From positions 3,410,001 to 3,474,000 of the forward strand of contig NZ_CP098480.1 of assembly GCF_023702715.1 (NCBI RefSeq): 64,000 nt of DNA, written 5' to 3'. The stretch's first letter is position 1; each line of letters starts with the position of its first letter. Source of the stretch: Acinetobacter sp. C32I (lineage in GTDB: Bacteria; Pseudomonadota; Gammaproteobacteria; Pseudomonadales; Moraxellaceae). The notes below the pieces were generated by a model. It made no database searches and was not told the DNA's origin. It worked only from the letters and a program-made list of their open reading frames with translations. The translations under genes were made by a program, and so were the position numbers. Positions 36,609 to 45,762 of this stretch are shown here, in pieces.

Positions 36609-36624
36609 TCTTCCTTGGATTCAG

Positions 36625-36659
36625 AAAAGCCTCCATGCTGTACATGTGAGGCTTTTTTA
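36625..36659. terminator. Intrinsic terminator after dctA
   Basis: AAAAGCCTC pairs with GAGGCTTTT, with an inner CATG pairing, followed by a T run; 16 bp past the dctA stop. Confidence 0.88.
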
Positions 36660-36748
36660 TTGGATGTCGTTTCAGTCCTGTAATAGCCGTAGCTTTTTAT
36701 CTGTCTTCGTGGCAGCATTTCTATCGCCATTCTAATCTCTATTGTCCT

Positions 36749-37972
36749 ATGCAACTTTATTATTTTTATCGTCATAACAGTGAAAATACGATTTTTATCA
36801 GTGCGGAACAACAAACAGAACATACGCTTGAATTTTTATGGGTGGATAGTCTTAGGCCGGATCTGGTGAATCATACAGAGGCTTGGCAGAAGAATATTTA
36901 TGAGCATACAGGATTGGTACTGAATGAATTCCATTTGCGGGATTTACTCAATATCGAACACCCTTGCGCATTTGATACCGTCGAGGAATATGACCTGTTG
37001 GTGTTTCGCAAACTGATTAGCCCGGACGACCAGATTTTGGCAAATGAGAGTGCTTCAGAATCACATGAAAGTGTTTTTGGTTTGGCGACCACACCCATGA
37101 GTTTTATCTTAACACCTACGGTTTTGCTGAGTGTGAGAGAGCAGGGCAATCAGGCGGTAGAGAGCTATATTCAGCGTATTCAGACCATTATGGGACGACC
37201 GAGTACCGAGCAGAATAAACCACGTAAATTAGCCAGCACCCCCGCAGATTTATGCTTACGCTTATTGAATAGCATGATTGATGGTTATCTGAATTTACGC
37301 ACGCCCTTAACCCGCCGTGTCGAATATTGGCAACAGCAGCTCTTACAGGGCAATCGCCGTTTTAAGCAGTGGCATCAATTGTTCCATGAGGATATGGCCT
37401 TTCAGCAAATCGAGAATCTCTGTGAAGAGCAAATCGAAACCTTGCAGGAATTTAGAGATGAACTGGTCGATAATTATCATCATGTGGTGGGTGAACATAA
37501 GCATAAAGCGCAAGATATTCTGTTGGTACGCCTGAACGATTTGATGAGTCATGTGGAGCGGGTGCAAAAGCATACGCTACGTTTAAGAAATGCCATTCAA
37601 TCAGCCATCGATTTGCATTTCTCAGCAATTGCCAATCAAACCAATGAAAACATGCGTATCTTGGCGATTATTACTGCCATCTTTGCACCACTGACTTTAT
37701 TGACTGGGGTCTATGGCATGAACTTTGAGTTTATCCCTGGGCTGAAGTCACCTGTTGGCTTCTGGATCATGCTGGGTGTGATGCTGATGAGCACAGTATT
37801 TTTACTGTATTATTTTTATCGACAGCATTTGGTTGGGCGTGGTGAACGCAGTGTGATTGATTTGCTGGCCCAACAGCATCGGCAGCGTAATTTTAATCTG
37901 CTCTGGTTTTTGGATTATGAACCGATTAAGCAAACGCTGAAAGAAGTGGAGAAAATGACCAAGCTGAAATAA
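36749..37972 (+). CDS. CorA-type divalent cation channel
   Basis: Member of the CorA/ZntB metal transporter family, 407 residues. A long cytoplasmic N-terminal domain includes the helical stalk (about 180-310). Two transmembrane helices follow: the first ends with the selectivity motif YGMNFEF (326-332) and the second is WIMLGVMLMSTVFLLYYFY (about 344-362). The tail after TM2 is longer (about 45 residues) than in classical CorA, with a basic region. Mg2+ or another divalent ion is the probable substrate. No clear ribosome site precedes the ATG. Confidence 0.88.
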   Translation: MQLYYFYRHNSENTIFISAEQQTEHTLEFLWVDSLRPDLVNHTEAWQKNIYEHTGLVLNEFHLRDLLNIEHPCAFDTVEEYDLLVFRKLISPDDQILANESASESHESVFGLATTPMSFILTPTVLLSVREQGNQAVESYIQRIQTIMGRPSTEQNKPRKLASTPADLCLRLLNSMIDGYLNLRTPLTRRVEYWQQQLLQGNRRFKQWHQLFHEDMAFQQIENLCEEQIETLQEFRDELVDNYHHVVGEHKHKAQDILLVRLNDLMSHVERVQKHTLRLRNAIQSAIDLHFSAIANQTNENMRILAIITAIFAPLTLLTGVYGMNFEFIPGLKSPVGFWIMLGVMLMSTVFLLYYFYRQHLVGRGERSVIDLLAQQHRQRNFNLLWFLDYEPIKQTLKEVEKMTKLK

Positions 37973-38025
37973 CAGGTTTCGTTCAAATATCTCATTGTTA
38001 AAAAGTAATTTTTAGCGGAGTCATA

Positions 38026-38234
38026 CTGAGTTCTCATCCGTTCTCAGGATTAACTACTTCGTCTTGCACTTCACCAAAGCTTTAATCGCTTTGGTTCGTT
38101 CAGGCTCGCCTTACTTTGGTTTCGCCCAAAGTAAGCAAAGGCATCGTCATCCACAAAACCTGTTTATTTCTTGGATTGATTTCATTGTTTCGCAGAAACA
38201 ATATTTTTTCTAGACCATGCAGGTTGTGGATGAC
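38026..38234. repeat. Array of nested hairpins, probable repeat element
   Basis: The 313-bp gap between the CorA-type gene and cbpM holds four stem-loops in series: CTGAG/CTCAG (38026-38047), CCAAAGC/GCTTTGG (38074-38094), a perfect 10-bp stem CTTACTTTGG/CCAAAGTAAG (38110-38135), and a long-range stem pairing 38146-38162 with 38220-38234. The last one encloses the perfect ATTGTTTC/GAAACAAT hairpin (38184-38202). No coding region is evident. It looks like a dispersed palindromic element, but only one copy is in the window. Confidence 0.55.
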
Positions 38235-38285
38235 CCTCTCGAGTATCAGGTTTTATCTAGTTGTTCGTTAAATTAAGACTATTGG

Positions 38286-38612
38286 TTAATGAAAATGTTT
38301 GAGCTGTTTACGGAGTTGCTGTACTTCATCGATTAAATCCAGCATCACCGCGACAGCAGACAAACTGGCGTCAAAGTCGCGTTGCAAGCGATAGGCGCGT
38401 CTAGCCCGACTCACATCTTCACCAATAAACTGATAGCTGTGTGGTTCTACAGAGATTTGTAAAATATCATAATCAATCAGTTTTAATACCCAGTCGGTAC
38501 TTTGACCGCATGCTTCGGCGAAGTGTTCGAGATCAAGTGCCAATTGTTCATCAATGATTTCAACTTGGCTGTGACCGTCATATTGAATTTCTTTGTATTG
38601 AATGGTTGTCAT
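38286..38612 (-). CDS. cbpM: Chaperone modulator CbpM
   Basis: Small MerR-like helical protein that binds the J-domain of CbpA and restrains it. The 108 residues contain the family pattern: an acidic start, FAEACGQSTDWVLKLIDYDIL (about 32-52), the ARRAYRLQRDFDASLSAVAVMLDLIDEVQQLR helical segment in the C-terminal half, and a basic end. It lies 11 bp after cbpA on the same strand, the standard pairing, which makes the call secure. Confidence 0.92.
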   Translation of the reverse strand: MTTIQYKEIQYDGHSQVEIIDEQLALDLEHFAEACGQSTDWVLKLIDYDILQISVEPHSYQFIGEDVSRARRAYRLQRDFDASLSAVAVMLDLIDEVQQLRKQLKHFH

Positions 38613-38623
38613 GATCTTACTCC

Positions 38624-39568
38624 TTATGAGGCACGAGGTCGGAATGAAGCAAATGCATTGGCAAATTGTTGATAAGCTTGCTGATCTTGCTCATTGTGCA
38701 CTGGCGGTAAAACAATATTAATGATTAGGTACAAATGTCCTGCAGTTTTGTTTGGAATTCCTTTGTCTTTTAAACGTAGTTGTTGCCCATTTTTTGCATT
38801 TTTGGGTAAATTTACTTTGAGCTGTCCAGCAGGGGTGCTGAGTTCTATACTTTGCCCTATACCTGCTTCCCAAGGACTGACATCAATGGTTTGATAGACA
38901 TCAGCACCTTCAACACGAATTCGATCAGTATCTTTATATTGAATCTCGATATACAGATCACCATTTTCACCGCCGTTAACACCACTTTGACCTTGACCAT
39001 TGAGGCGGATTTGTTGACCTTCTTTCATGCCTTTTGGAATTTTAACTTCCAAGGTTTTACGTTGTACCTCAGGTTCACCATAGACGTTATAAGTCGGAAT
39101 CTGTAGGGTAATTTGTTGAGTTGAACCGTGATAAGCAATATCTAAATCAACTTGAATGCTGGCGTGCTGGTCTTCACCACGATAGCTGCGTTGCTGGCGT
39201 TGTGAACGTTGTTGCCCGCCGCCAAAACCTGAACCAAAGCGGCCAAATAAGTCCTCAAATCCACTAAAGTCAGCCCCGTCGCCTGAACTTTGACGGTAAA
39301 ATTGGGAGCCATCAAAACCACTATGCTGGCCTTGGCCCGCATTAGAAAAGCCCTGAGGATGATCCAGCATTTGGTCATATTCTGCTTTTTTAGTACTGTC
39401 ACTCAAAGTGTCATAGGCGACGTTAATCGCCTGCATTTTGGCTTCGGCATCGGCTTCTTTGCTAATGTCAGGATGATATTTACGCGCCAATTTTCGATAG
39501 GCTTTTTTGATTTCATCTGCTGTGGCGCCTCTTGAAACACCAAGCTCTTCATAATAATTTTTTGCCAT
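38624..39568 (-). CDS. cbpA: Curved-DNA-binding co-chaperone CbpA (DnaJ family)
   Basis: Type II J-protein, 314 residues, that stimulates DnaK and can bind curved DNA. It has an N-terminal J-domain with the HPD motif (32-34), a Gly/Phe/Ser/Gln-rich linker (about 75-130), and two DnaJ C-terminal beta domains with no zinc-finger cysteines. That distinguishes it from DnaJ itself. It is cotranscribed with its inhibitor cbpM. Length is near the E. coli protein (306). Confidence 0.94.
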   Translation of the reverse strand: MAKNYYEELGVSRGATADEIKKAYRKLARKYHPDISKEADAEAKMQAINVAYDTLSDSTKKAEYDQMLDHPQGFSNAGQGQHSGFDGSQFYRQSSGDGADFSGFEDLFGRFGSGFGGGQQRSQRQQRSYRGEDQHASIQVDLDIAYHGSTQQITLQIPTYNVYGEPEVQRKTLEVKIPKGMKEGQQIRLNGQGQSGVNGGENGDLYIEIQYKDTDRIRVEGADVYQTIDVSPWEAGIGQSIELSTPAGQLKVNLPKNAKNGQQLRLKDKGIPNKTAGHLYLIINIVLPPVHNEQDQQAYQQFANAFASFRPRAS

Positions 39569-39710
39569 GATCTATAATAAATATAATGATGTGTTTGTTT
39601 CATTATGAAACGAATCCAAGAGATTTCAATGGATTCGATTGTATAAGACTTGTTCTGTTTGGCTAAAAATGTACACCGCTATGGCTTTTAATGTGGACTT
39701 GAGGCCGATT

Positions 39711-40322
39711 TTAGAGAAAGGTATCAACCAGACCATAAAGTGCAATCAAGACCAGCAGGACGCCACATAGTCCCAGAATCTTCGGATAGATACTGCTTTG
39801 AGAGAGACTGCGGAAGAACAGATACACCAAAGACAGGGTGAGGAAGTCCAAAATAATCCAAGTCACAGTCAGTAGGCTTAAACTGAAATTGATGTTCGGT
39901 GAGATATGAATAAACTGCGGGAAAAAGGCTGAAAAGAAAATGATGTCTTTCGGATTGGAAATCCCCACCAGAAAGCCTTTTTTAAAACCGCCGCTTTGTG
40001 CAGATACGGTTTGAATAGCGGTTGGATGTGGTGCCTGAAGCACTTCTTTAATAATGCTATAACCCAGATAGGCAATATACAGGCAGCCCAATACCCGAAT
40101 GGCTTTTAGGTAATTCTCATCAATAGTCAGAAAACCTTTGAGAATGAGTACGGAAATAAAAATCAGGATTAAAGAAGCGAAATTAGTTCCAAAAATTGTC
40201 TCTAGTGCTTTTTTATAGCCACCCTTAAGGCCAGCACTGGCCACCAAAATCATCACAGGACCAGGGGTCGCAATCAGTACAACCACACTGATGATAAACA
40301 GCAAATATTCGAAGTAATTCAT
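39711..40322 (-). CDS. LysE/RhtB-family amino acid exporter
   Basis: Inner-membrane exporter of 203 residues with six hydrophobic segments. The family hallmark is the N-terminal TPGPVMILVASAGLKGGYKKALE (about 19-41), followed by GTNFASLILIF and the middle FLVGISNPKDIIFFSAFFPQF (about 136-156). Members export lysine, homoserine, threonine or related compounds; the substrate here cannot be told. It appears to be a single gene, 118 bp from hslO. Confidence 0.9.
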   Translation of the reverse strand: MNYFEYLLFIISVVVLIATPGPVMILVASAGLKGGYKKALETIFGTNFASLILIFISVLILKGFLTIDENYLKAIRVLGCLYIAYLGYSIIKEVLQAPHPTAIQTVSAQSGGFKKGFLVGISNPKDIIFFSAFFPQFIHISPNINFSLSLLTVTWIILDFLTLSLVYLFFRSLSQSSIYPKILGLCGVLLVLIALYGLVDTFL

Positions 40323-40393
40323 AAGTCAATTTTAGGTCTATGTTATTGGGAGATTTGAGCATTGTTTTATCGCATAGACCTTAATACAAAATA

Positions 40394-40420
40394 AAAAAAG
40401 ACGGAAGCCCGCCTTTTTTT
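40394..40420 (-). terminator. Intrinsic terminator of hslO
   Basis: On the minus strand GGCGG-GCTT-CCGTC forms a short stem (one G-U pair) and runs straight into seven T. It lies 21 bp past the hslO stop. Confidence 0.75.
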
Positions 40421-40440
40421 ATTTTTTAACATTTAGTCAA

Positions 40441-41316
40441 TTAACTTAAATGTTCACCGAACAAGCCTAAAGCTTCTTCTGCGGTAAATTCATAACGTGT
40501 ATTACAGAACTGACAATCCATCTGGATTGGGTTTTGAGCTTCAAGTGTTTCATGAACTGCAGTCACACCGATTTGGATCAAGGCATTGGCACAACGTTCT
40601 TTAGAGCAGGTACAGCCAAACTTTAATTGCTCAACTTCAGGTAAACGCACTTCTTCTTCATTATACAAACGATAAAGAATTTCATTGGCCGAAAGATCTG
40701 TCAGTTCTTCTGGTTTCAAGGTTTCAGTCAACATGGTCAAACGCGGCCATAAATCTTCGTCTACCAGTTTTTGCTCTTCTTCATCATTACGAGGAAGGAG
40801 TTGAATCAATAAACCACCTGAACGCTGCTGATTGGTTGCCAACACAATATGTGTCGGAATCTGTGCAGACAAATCGTAGTATTGGGTCAAGCAACCCGCC
40901 AAAGTGGGTTGATCAAGCGGTACGATCCCTTGATAGCGCTCACCGTGTTCAGGTTCAATATTGATGAACAATACTGGATTGCTGAGTGCAGCAAGCACAG
41001 TACGGCTGTCTGTACCTTCGACAAAGCGAGGATCTTCTTCATAATCGGCCAAAGCGCGAACTTCACCTAAATGGTTACATTCAGCCATGGCCCATTTAAA
41101 TGTGCCTGTCGCTTGAATCTGTAAGCTAATACGGCCACGAATCTTCAATGTGCTGGCCAGTAAGGCCGTTGCACTGAGCATTTCACCCAAGAGGCTTTGT
41201 ACCGCAGGCATATATTCACGTTGCGCCAAAATGGTTTGTAGTGCTTCTTCCAAATGAACCACTTCACCGCGAACAGGACAGTCTTCGATAAAAAAGCGTT
41301 GGCGTAAATCAGACAT
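40441..41316 (-). CDS. hslO: Redox-regulated chaperone Hsp33
   Basis: Cytosolic holdase activated by oxidative unfolding, 291 residues. The C-terminal zinc switch is complete: two cysteines spaced C-x-C in FGCTCSKERC, followed by a C-x-x-C pair in CQFCNTRYEF. The N-terminal substrate-binding domain includes SLLGEMLSATALLASTLK and the GGLLIQLLP stretch. GGAG lies upstream of the ATG. A short GC palindrome (CCCCTAAGGGG) sits about 15 bp upstream. Confidence 0.96.
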   Translation of the reverse strand: MSDLRQRFFIEDCPVRGEVVHLEEALQTILAQREYMPAVQSLLGEMLSATALLASTLKIRGRISLQIQATGTFKWAMAECNHLGEVRALADYEEDPRFVEGTDSRTVLAALSNPVLFINIEPEHGERYQGIVPLDQPTLAGCLTQYYDLSAQIPTHIVLATNQQRSGGLLIQLLPRNDEEEQKLVDEDLWPRLTMLTETLKPEELTDLSANEILYRLYNEEEVRLPEVEQLKFGCTCSKERCANALIQIGVTAVHETLEAQNPIQMDCQFCNTRYEFTAEEALGLFGEHLS

Positions 41317-41434
41317 ATTTTTCTCCAGTACCCCCTAAGGGGAAACAAAGCAATAGATTGCTTTGAAAAGCACTTTGGGCTTTATAAAAAGGTGCATGGT
41401 TATGCAGTCAATAATGGTGTCAGTTTGCCAAAAC

Positions 41435-43255
41435 TCAAGATGTTTCATTGAGTGAATTTGCATCACTTTGTGTGTTTTGCTCATTGCTCACACGATCTAC
41501 AGGCAAAGTTTTTGTATTTGCAAATAAATACTCAAGTTCAGCCATGGCATTGGGGTAGCTTTCGAGTATCTCTTGCTGATCATGAGCCCAATGCTGCTGT
41601 ATGAGCAGTTGTTGATCTTCCTGTTCGAATCGCGCAATCTGCGTTTCAGCTTCTTCACTCGAAAGGCCTGTTTCAAGCAAAGCTTGCTGCGCCATCTTTA
41701 ACGATGAGGCATAGGTTTCACGCCAAATCTGTGCGATGCCTAAACCATGCAGTAAATGCGCATGGTGACGGTCACGAGCGCGGACTAAAAGCACTAAATC
41801 TGGGTAGTTCAAGCGTAGATGCCGCGCCAAGTTCATACTGTCTTCCACATCATCAATTGCAACAATCAATAATTTGCAGTATTCGATGCCTGCAGCACGT
41901 AGGTTTTCGACTTGGGTCACGTCGGCATCAATAAAACGGTGCCCGTATTGTTCAATAAAGTCGGCATCAGGTTGATTGCTATCGATCACACTAAACTGTT
42001 TGCCTTGTGCATGTAAGGTTCGTGCAATGACTTGTCCAAAACGCCCAAATCCAATGATCAGAATTGGATGTTGTGGAACATCGGCATCAACCACCGCGAT
42101 TTTACTCTTTTGTAGCATGGGCAAAATTTTTCGATCAAATAGTGTATAGAGCAAGGGGGTGAGCAGCATCGAGGCCAAGATAATCAGGAAGGTCGATTCT
42201 AATAATGCTGTACTGATTAAATTTTCACTTTCTGCCAGCTTGAGCAGAATAAAACTGAGTTCGCCGCTTTGCGCCAAGGTGATTGCAAACAGGGTGCTGA
42301 GCTTGGTATAGCGCTGTTGGTAATAGCTGATTGCACCAATCACAACGGCCTTGATCAAGAACAAGCCAAAGACTGAAGCCAAGATCAGCAGTGGTGTCTG
42401 AGTTAAAGGGGTCAATGAAAGGCCTAAGCCAATCGCCAGAAAAAATATGCCTGTCGCTGCATCTTTAAAGGGTTCAAGAATACGTTCAACTTCAGTTTTA
42501 AATTCGGTTTCTGCGAGCAGCAATCCTGCTAAAAATGCAGCAATCAATATATGGATATTGAGAATATCCATAATCAAGATCACGCTCAGCAGCACCAATA
42601 AGCTAAGAACAGGAATCAGATGGATACTGTGTTTACGGGCTAAAAAACGGAATGCAGGCCGAACTAAATAACGACTGGCGAGGAACAAGCCGGAAATAGT
42701 GGCAATGATCGCAGCAAAATAGGCAATCCCGTGACGGGTTGAGGCCGTGTCTTCGAGTAAAGGAAAGAGTGCAATCAGAATGACGGCAATAAAAGCCTGA
42801 AACTGTAAAGTCGCCAGCGTTGCTTGCCCTAATTTATGATTGAGCTGTTGTTTTTGTTGGAGTAGTTGTTGTGGGAGAATGACCGCAGAAAGTGCTAAAG
42901 CACATCCGAGAATCAGACTGATCTGCATGTGATGAAACAGGATGAAACATGCTCCAACCAGCAGGATAGTGGTGACGAGGTATTGTAAGCCACTGTTTTT
43001 TAAGATACCTCTGCGTTCTGCCCACAGTTGTAGCGGACGAAAAGCCAGCCCGATAAAGAACATCACCGCAACCATACCGAAATGCAGTAGTTGCTTGATC
43101 AGTTGCGGGTCTTCAATCAAACCAGAAACGCTGGAACCAAGCAAAAGCCCTGCAATGAGATAACCCAAAACAGTGGTCGAGGCATAGCGTTTTGTCAGTG
43201 GGACAAAAATTAAAACCGCAGCCAGTAAAAAAATAATCGGGAGTACGAAAGACAT
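41435..43255 (-). CDS. Kef-type monovalent cation:proton antiporter (CPA2)
   Basis: Inner-membrane K+ (or Na+)/H+ antiporter of the KefB/KefC type, 606 residues. About 12 helices occupy residues 1-375, with the conserved GYLIAGLLLG near the N-terminus. A Rossmann-fold RCK/TrkA-N domain follows, IIGFGRFGQVIARTLHAQG (about 394-412), with VIDSNQPDADF at the nucleotide site. The C-terminal tail is acidic. The ATG at 43255 is chosen because TTGAGG, itself readable as an upstream TTG start, lies where the ribosome site should be. No ancillary KefF/KefG gene is adjacent. Confidence 0.9.
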   Translation of the reverse strand: MSFVLPIIFLLAAVLIFVPLTKRYASTTVLGYLIAGLLLGSSVSGLIEDPQLIKQLLHFGMVAVMFFIGLAFRPLQLWAERRGILKNSGLQYLVTTILLVGACFILFHHMQISLILGCALALSAVILPQQLLQQKQQLNHKLGQATLATLQFQAFIAVILIALFPLLEDTASTRHGIAYFAAIIATISGLFLASRYLVRPAFRFLARKHSIHLIPVLSLLVLLSVILIMDILNIHILIAAFLAGLLLAETEFKTEVERILEPFKDAATGIFFLAIGLGLSLTPLTQTPLLILASVFGLFLIKAVVIGAISYYQQRYTKLSTLFAITLAQSGELSFILLKLAESENLISTALLESTFLIILASMLLTPLLYTLFDRKILPMLQKSKIAVVDADVPQHPILIIGFGRFGQVIARTLHAQGKQFSVIDSNQPDADFIEQYGHRFIDADVTQVENLRAAGIEYCKLLIVAIDDVEDSMNLARHLRLNYPDLVLLVRARDRHHAHLLHGLGIAQIWRETYASSLKMAQQALLETGLSSEEAETQIARFEQEDQQLLIQQHWAHDQQEILESYPNAMAELEYLFANTKTLPVDRVSNEQNTQSDANSLNETS

Positions 43256-43375
43256 TGAATGCCTCAATTTTTCTATTTTGTCTAGACTAACTCAAATGAG
43301 TTGTCTGTAAAAATATGATCTGCAAAGATGATATTGGAAAACGTTCGATCATTTGAATAAGCTCAGGCTCAGCTT

Positions 43376-45601
43376 CTAACTAAACTCTTGCGGATCAACA
43401 TCAATCGAGAGTCTCAGTAGGTGCTGGCGAGGTAAGTGTACGACGTGTTGCCACCATTGGCGCAAATAAAAATGCAGTTTTGCTCGATCGCTAGACAAAA
43501 TCACCATATGTGCACGATAACGGCCTGCTTTACGTTCCATCGGTGCGGGAATCGGTCCCCAAATATCGACGATCTCGCCTGCCATTGCTCTCAGCTGTTG
43601 GGCAATATCTGCTAAGAATTGTTGGCTATAGTCGCGATCTTTAGATTCAACCCGAACCAATACTGCATAGCGATAGGGTGGTAACATCGCGATTTTGCGA
43701 TCAGCCAGCATTTGTTTGGCGACCGTGCGGTAGTCATGCTCAATTAAAGTGGTCAACATCGGGTGATCAGGGCGCAGACTCTGTAAATAGACACTGCCTT
43801 TATGCTCGCCCCGACCAGCACGGCCGGCGACCTGTACAATCAGTTGTGCGGTTCGCTCAGGTGCACGTGGGTCAACACTGAGCAGTCCGGCATCAATATC
43901 TAAAATCGCAACCAGCGTCACATGCGGGAAATGATGCCCTTTGGCCAGCATTTGTGTGCCCAATAAAATACTGGGCTTATTTTGCTGAATGCGATCATAG
44001 ATCTTTTGCCAGCTCCCCACTCGACTGGTGCTGTCCCGATCAACTCGAATCACCTCATTGTGAGGAAACAATTCTTGTAAGTGTTCTTCAAGCTTTGCCG
44101 TGCCTGCACCAATGGTTTTTAAGCTTTGCTTCTGACAGGCAGGACAATGATCAGGCAGGCGATTGATGGTGCCGCAGTGATGGCAATGTAAATAATGGTA
44201 GGGCCGTGAATGCAAAGTAAAATGCGCATCACAATGTGGGCAGTTGGCTTGCCAACCACAGCTTTCACACATCAGGATCGGTGCATAGCCGCGTCGATTT
44301 AGAAAGATCAGCACTTGTTCTTTACGCTCTAATGTATGCTTGATCTGTTCGATGAGCGTTTGGCTGAGTCCGTGCTTCTTTTTTGCGATTTTTAAGTCCA
44401 CGACATGCATCTTCGGCAGTACCGCCACGCCTGCCCGTTGATTTAACTCAAGCAAATGTAACTTGCCCGATTCGACCAAGTGATAACTGTCGATACTCGG
44501 TGTGGCAGAGCCGAGAATGACGGGGCAATTCTGCAAATGTCCACGATATAGGGCCACATCACGGGTATGGTAACGAAAACCTTCTTGCTGCTTAAAAGAG
44601 AGATCATGTTCCTCATCCAAGATGATTAAACCCAGCTGAGGAAGTGGGGTATAAATTGCGGAACGTGTGCCAATAATAATCGAGGCTTTGCCCGTTTGCG
44701 CATGTTGCCAAGCTTGTAGGCGTTTCGAGTCATTTAAGCCTGAATGCAATAAGGCCACATCACAATGAAAACGTGACTTAAAACGAGCGACTGTTTGTGG
44801 CGTCAGGCCAATTTCAGGCACCAGCACCAATACTTGTTTGCCTTGTTTTAACACCTCATGCATGACTTGCAAATAGACTTCAGTTTTGCCACTTCCAGTC
44901 AGGCCATCAAGTAAAAAGGCTTGATAATGATGCTGTGCTTTAAGGATCTGTTGAATGGCTTTTTTCTGATCGTCATTGGGGGTTAATGGTACTTGCGCCA
45001 GTTGCACGGGTGTTGGGGTGAAATCATGCGGTTCCAGACAGCACTCAACCAAGCCTTTCTTTTCCAATGCTTTCAGGGTTGAGGTTTCTACACCACTTAG
45101 ATTGAGCACATTTTCAGTGGTGCCGTGTGGATGCAGCTTTAAAACCTGATAAGCATCGTATTGTTTTTGAGAGCGTTTTAATAAAGAGGCCGGGTCTTCA
45201 TGGGGTGTGATCTTCCATAAATGAAATAGAATATCTAAGGCACGCCCTTGTCTTAATAAGCTGGGCAGGGCACTTTGCATCACTTCACCAATCGGGAATT
45301 GGTAATATTGTGCTGACCATGTCAACAAAGTTAAAACTTGTTGGTCTAGAATCGTTTCCTGATCGAGTAATTCTGTGATGGCCTTAAGTTTGAATTGTCC
45401 TGTAAATACTTCGTGAGGATCTACTTTTTCAGTAATAATTCCCACGAGGTTTTGCCGCCCAAAAGAAATGGCAACGCGTGCACCAATTTGTGCCTGTGCA
45501 TATTGCTCAGCACTGACTGTATAGTCAAAGGTGTCATACACATAGACGGGTATCGCGACTCGAATACGGTAGAGAATAGCGTTAGAATTTTGGCTAGGCA
45601 T
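43376..45601 (-). CDS. priA: Primosomal replication-restart helicase PriA
   Basis: Superfamily 2 DNA helicase that reloads the replisome at collapsed forks. It contains an N-terminal DNA-binding domain, Walker A LDGLTGSGKTEVYL (about residues 230-243), the DEEH box in LIILDEEHDLSFKQQEG, and a zinc-binding region with four Cys pairs (CESCGWQANCPHC, then CHHCG and CPAC). The QVAGRAGRG motif completes the helicase. ATGs at 45643, 45616 and 45601 are all possible starts; 45601 begins MPSQNSNAILYRIRVAIPVY, closest to the family. It complements the recCBD genes in the same window. Confidence 0.96.
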   Translation of the reverse strand: MPSQNSNAILYRIRVAIPVYVYDTFDYTVSAEQYAQAQIGARVAISFGRQNLVGIITEKVDPHEVFTGQFKLKAITELLDQETILDQQVLTLLTWSAQYYQFPIGEVMQSALPSLLRQGRALDILFHLWKITPHEDPASLLKRSQKQYDAYQVLKLHPHGTTENVLNLSGVETSTLKALEKKGLVECCLEPHDFTPTPVQLAQVPLTPNDDQKKAIQQILKAQHHYQAFLLDGLTGSGKTEVYLQVMHEVLKQGKQVLVLVPEIGLTPQTVARFKSRFHCDVALLHSGLNDSKRLQAWQHAQTGKASIIIGTRSAIYTPLPQLGLIILDEEHDLSFKQQEGFRYHTRDVALYRGHLQNCPVILGSATPSIDSYHLVESGKLHLLELNQRAGVAVLPKMHVVDLKIAKKKHGLSQTLIEQIKHTLERKEQVLIFLNRRGYAPILMCESCGWQANCPHCDAHFTLHSRPYHYLHCHHCGTINRLPDHCPACQKQSLKTIGAGTAKLEEHLQELFPHNEVIRVDRDSTSRVGSWQKIYDRIQQNKPSILLGTQMLAKGHHFPHVTLVAILDIDAGLLSVDPRAPERTAQLIVQVAGRAGRGEHKGSVYLQSLRPDHPMLTTLIEHDYRTVAKQMLADRKIAMLPPYRYAVLVRVESKDRDYSQQFLADIAQQLRAMAGEIVDIWGPIPAPMERKAGRYRAHMVILSSDRAKLHFYLRQWWQHVVHLPRQHLLRLSIDVDPQEFS

Positions 45602-45623
45602 ATAGGCTTCATTCATGGGTAAA

Positions 45624-45643
45624 ATGACATGACTGCATGTCAT
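45624..45643. promoter_or_regulatory. Perfect palindrome between priA and gspF
   Basis: ATGACATG-ACTG-CATGTCAT has perfect 8-bp arms. It overlaps the place where the -35 of gspF would lie (extended -10 TGCTAAAGT at 45651-45659) and also the first codons of the longest priA reading. An operator or attenuating role is inferred only from position. Confidence 0.45.
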
Positions 45644-45650
45644 GGAATTA

Positions 45651-45659
45651 TGCTAAAGT
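45651..45659 (+). promoter_or_regulatory. Extended -10 promoter element for gspF-gspG
   Basis: TGCTAAAGT fits an extended -10 (TGn plus TAAAGT), 104 bp ahead of gspF, without a recognisable -35. Confidence 0.4.
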
Positions 45660-45762
45660 GCGAAGTGTTATGTCGATGAATTTCTTGTGAAACGCTCAGG
45701 TTTCACTTCAAACACGGATGCAACGGTAACAACAACTATTTTGGGACAATTAGAACAGAACC

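Noticed and set aside
38026..38234. CRISPR array or insertion sequence at the hairpin cluster
   Set aside because: There are no regular direct repeats with spacers and no transposase; only nested inverted repeats are seen.
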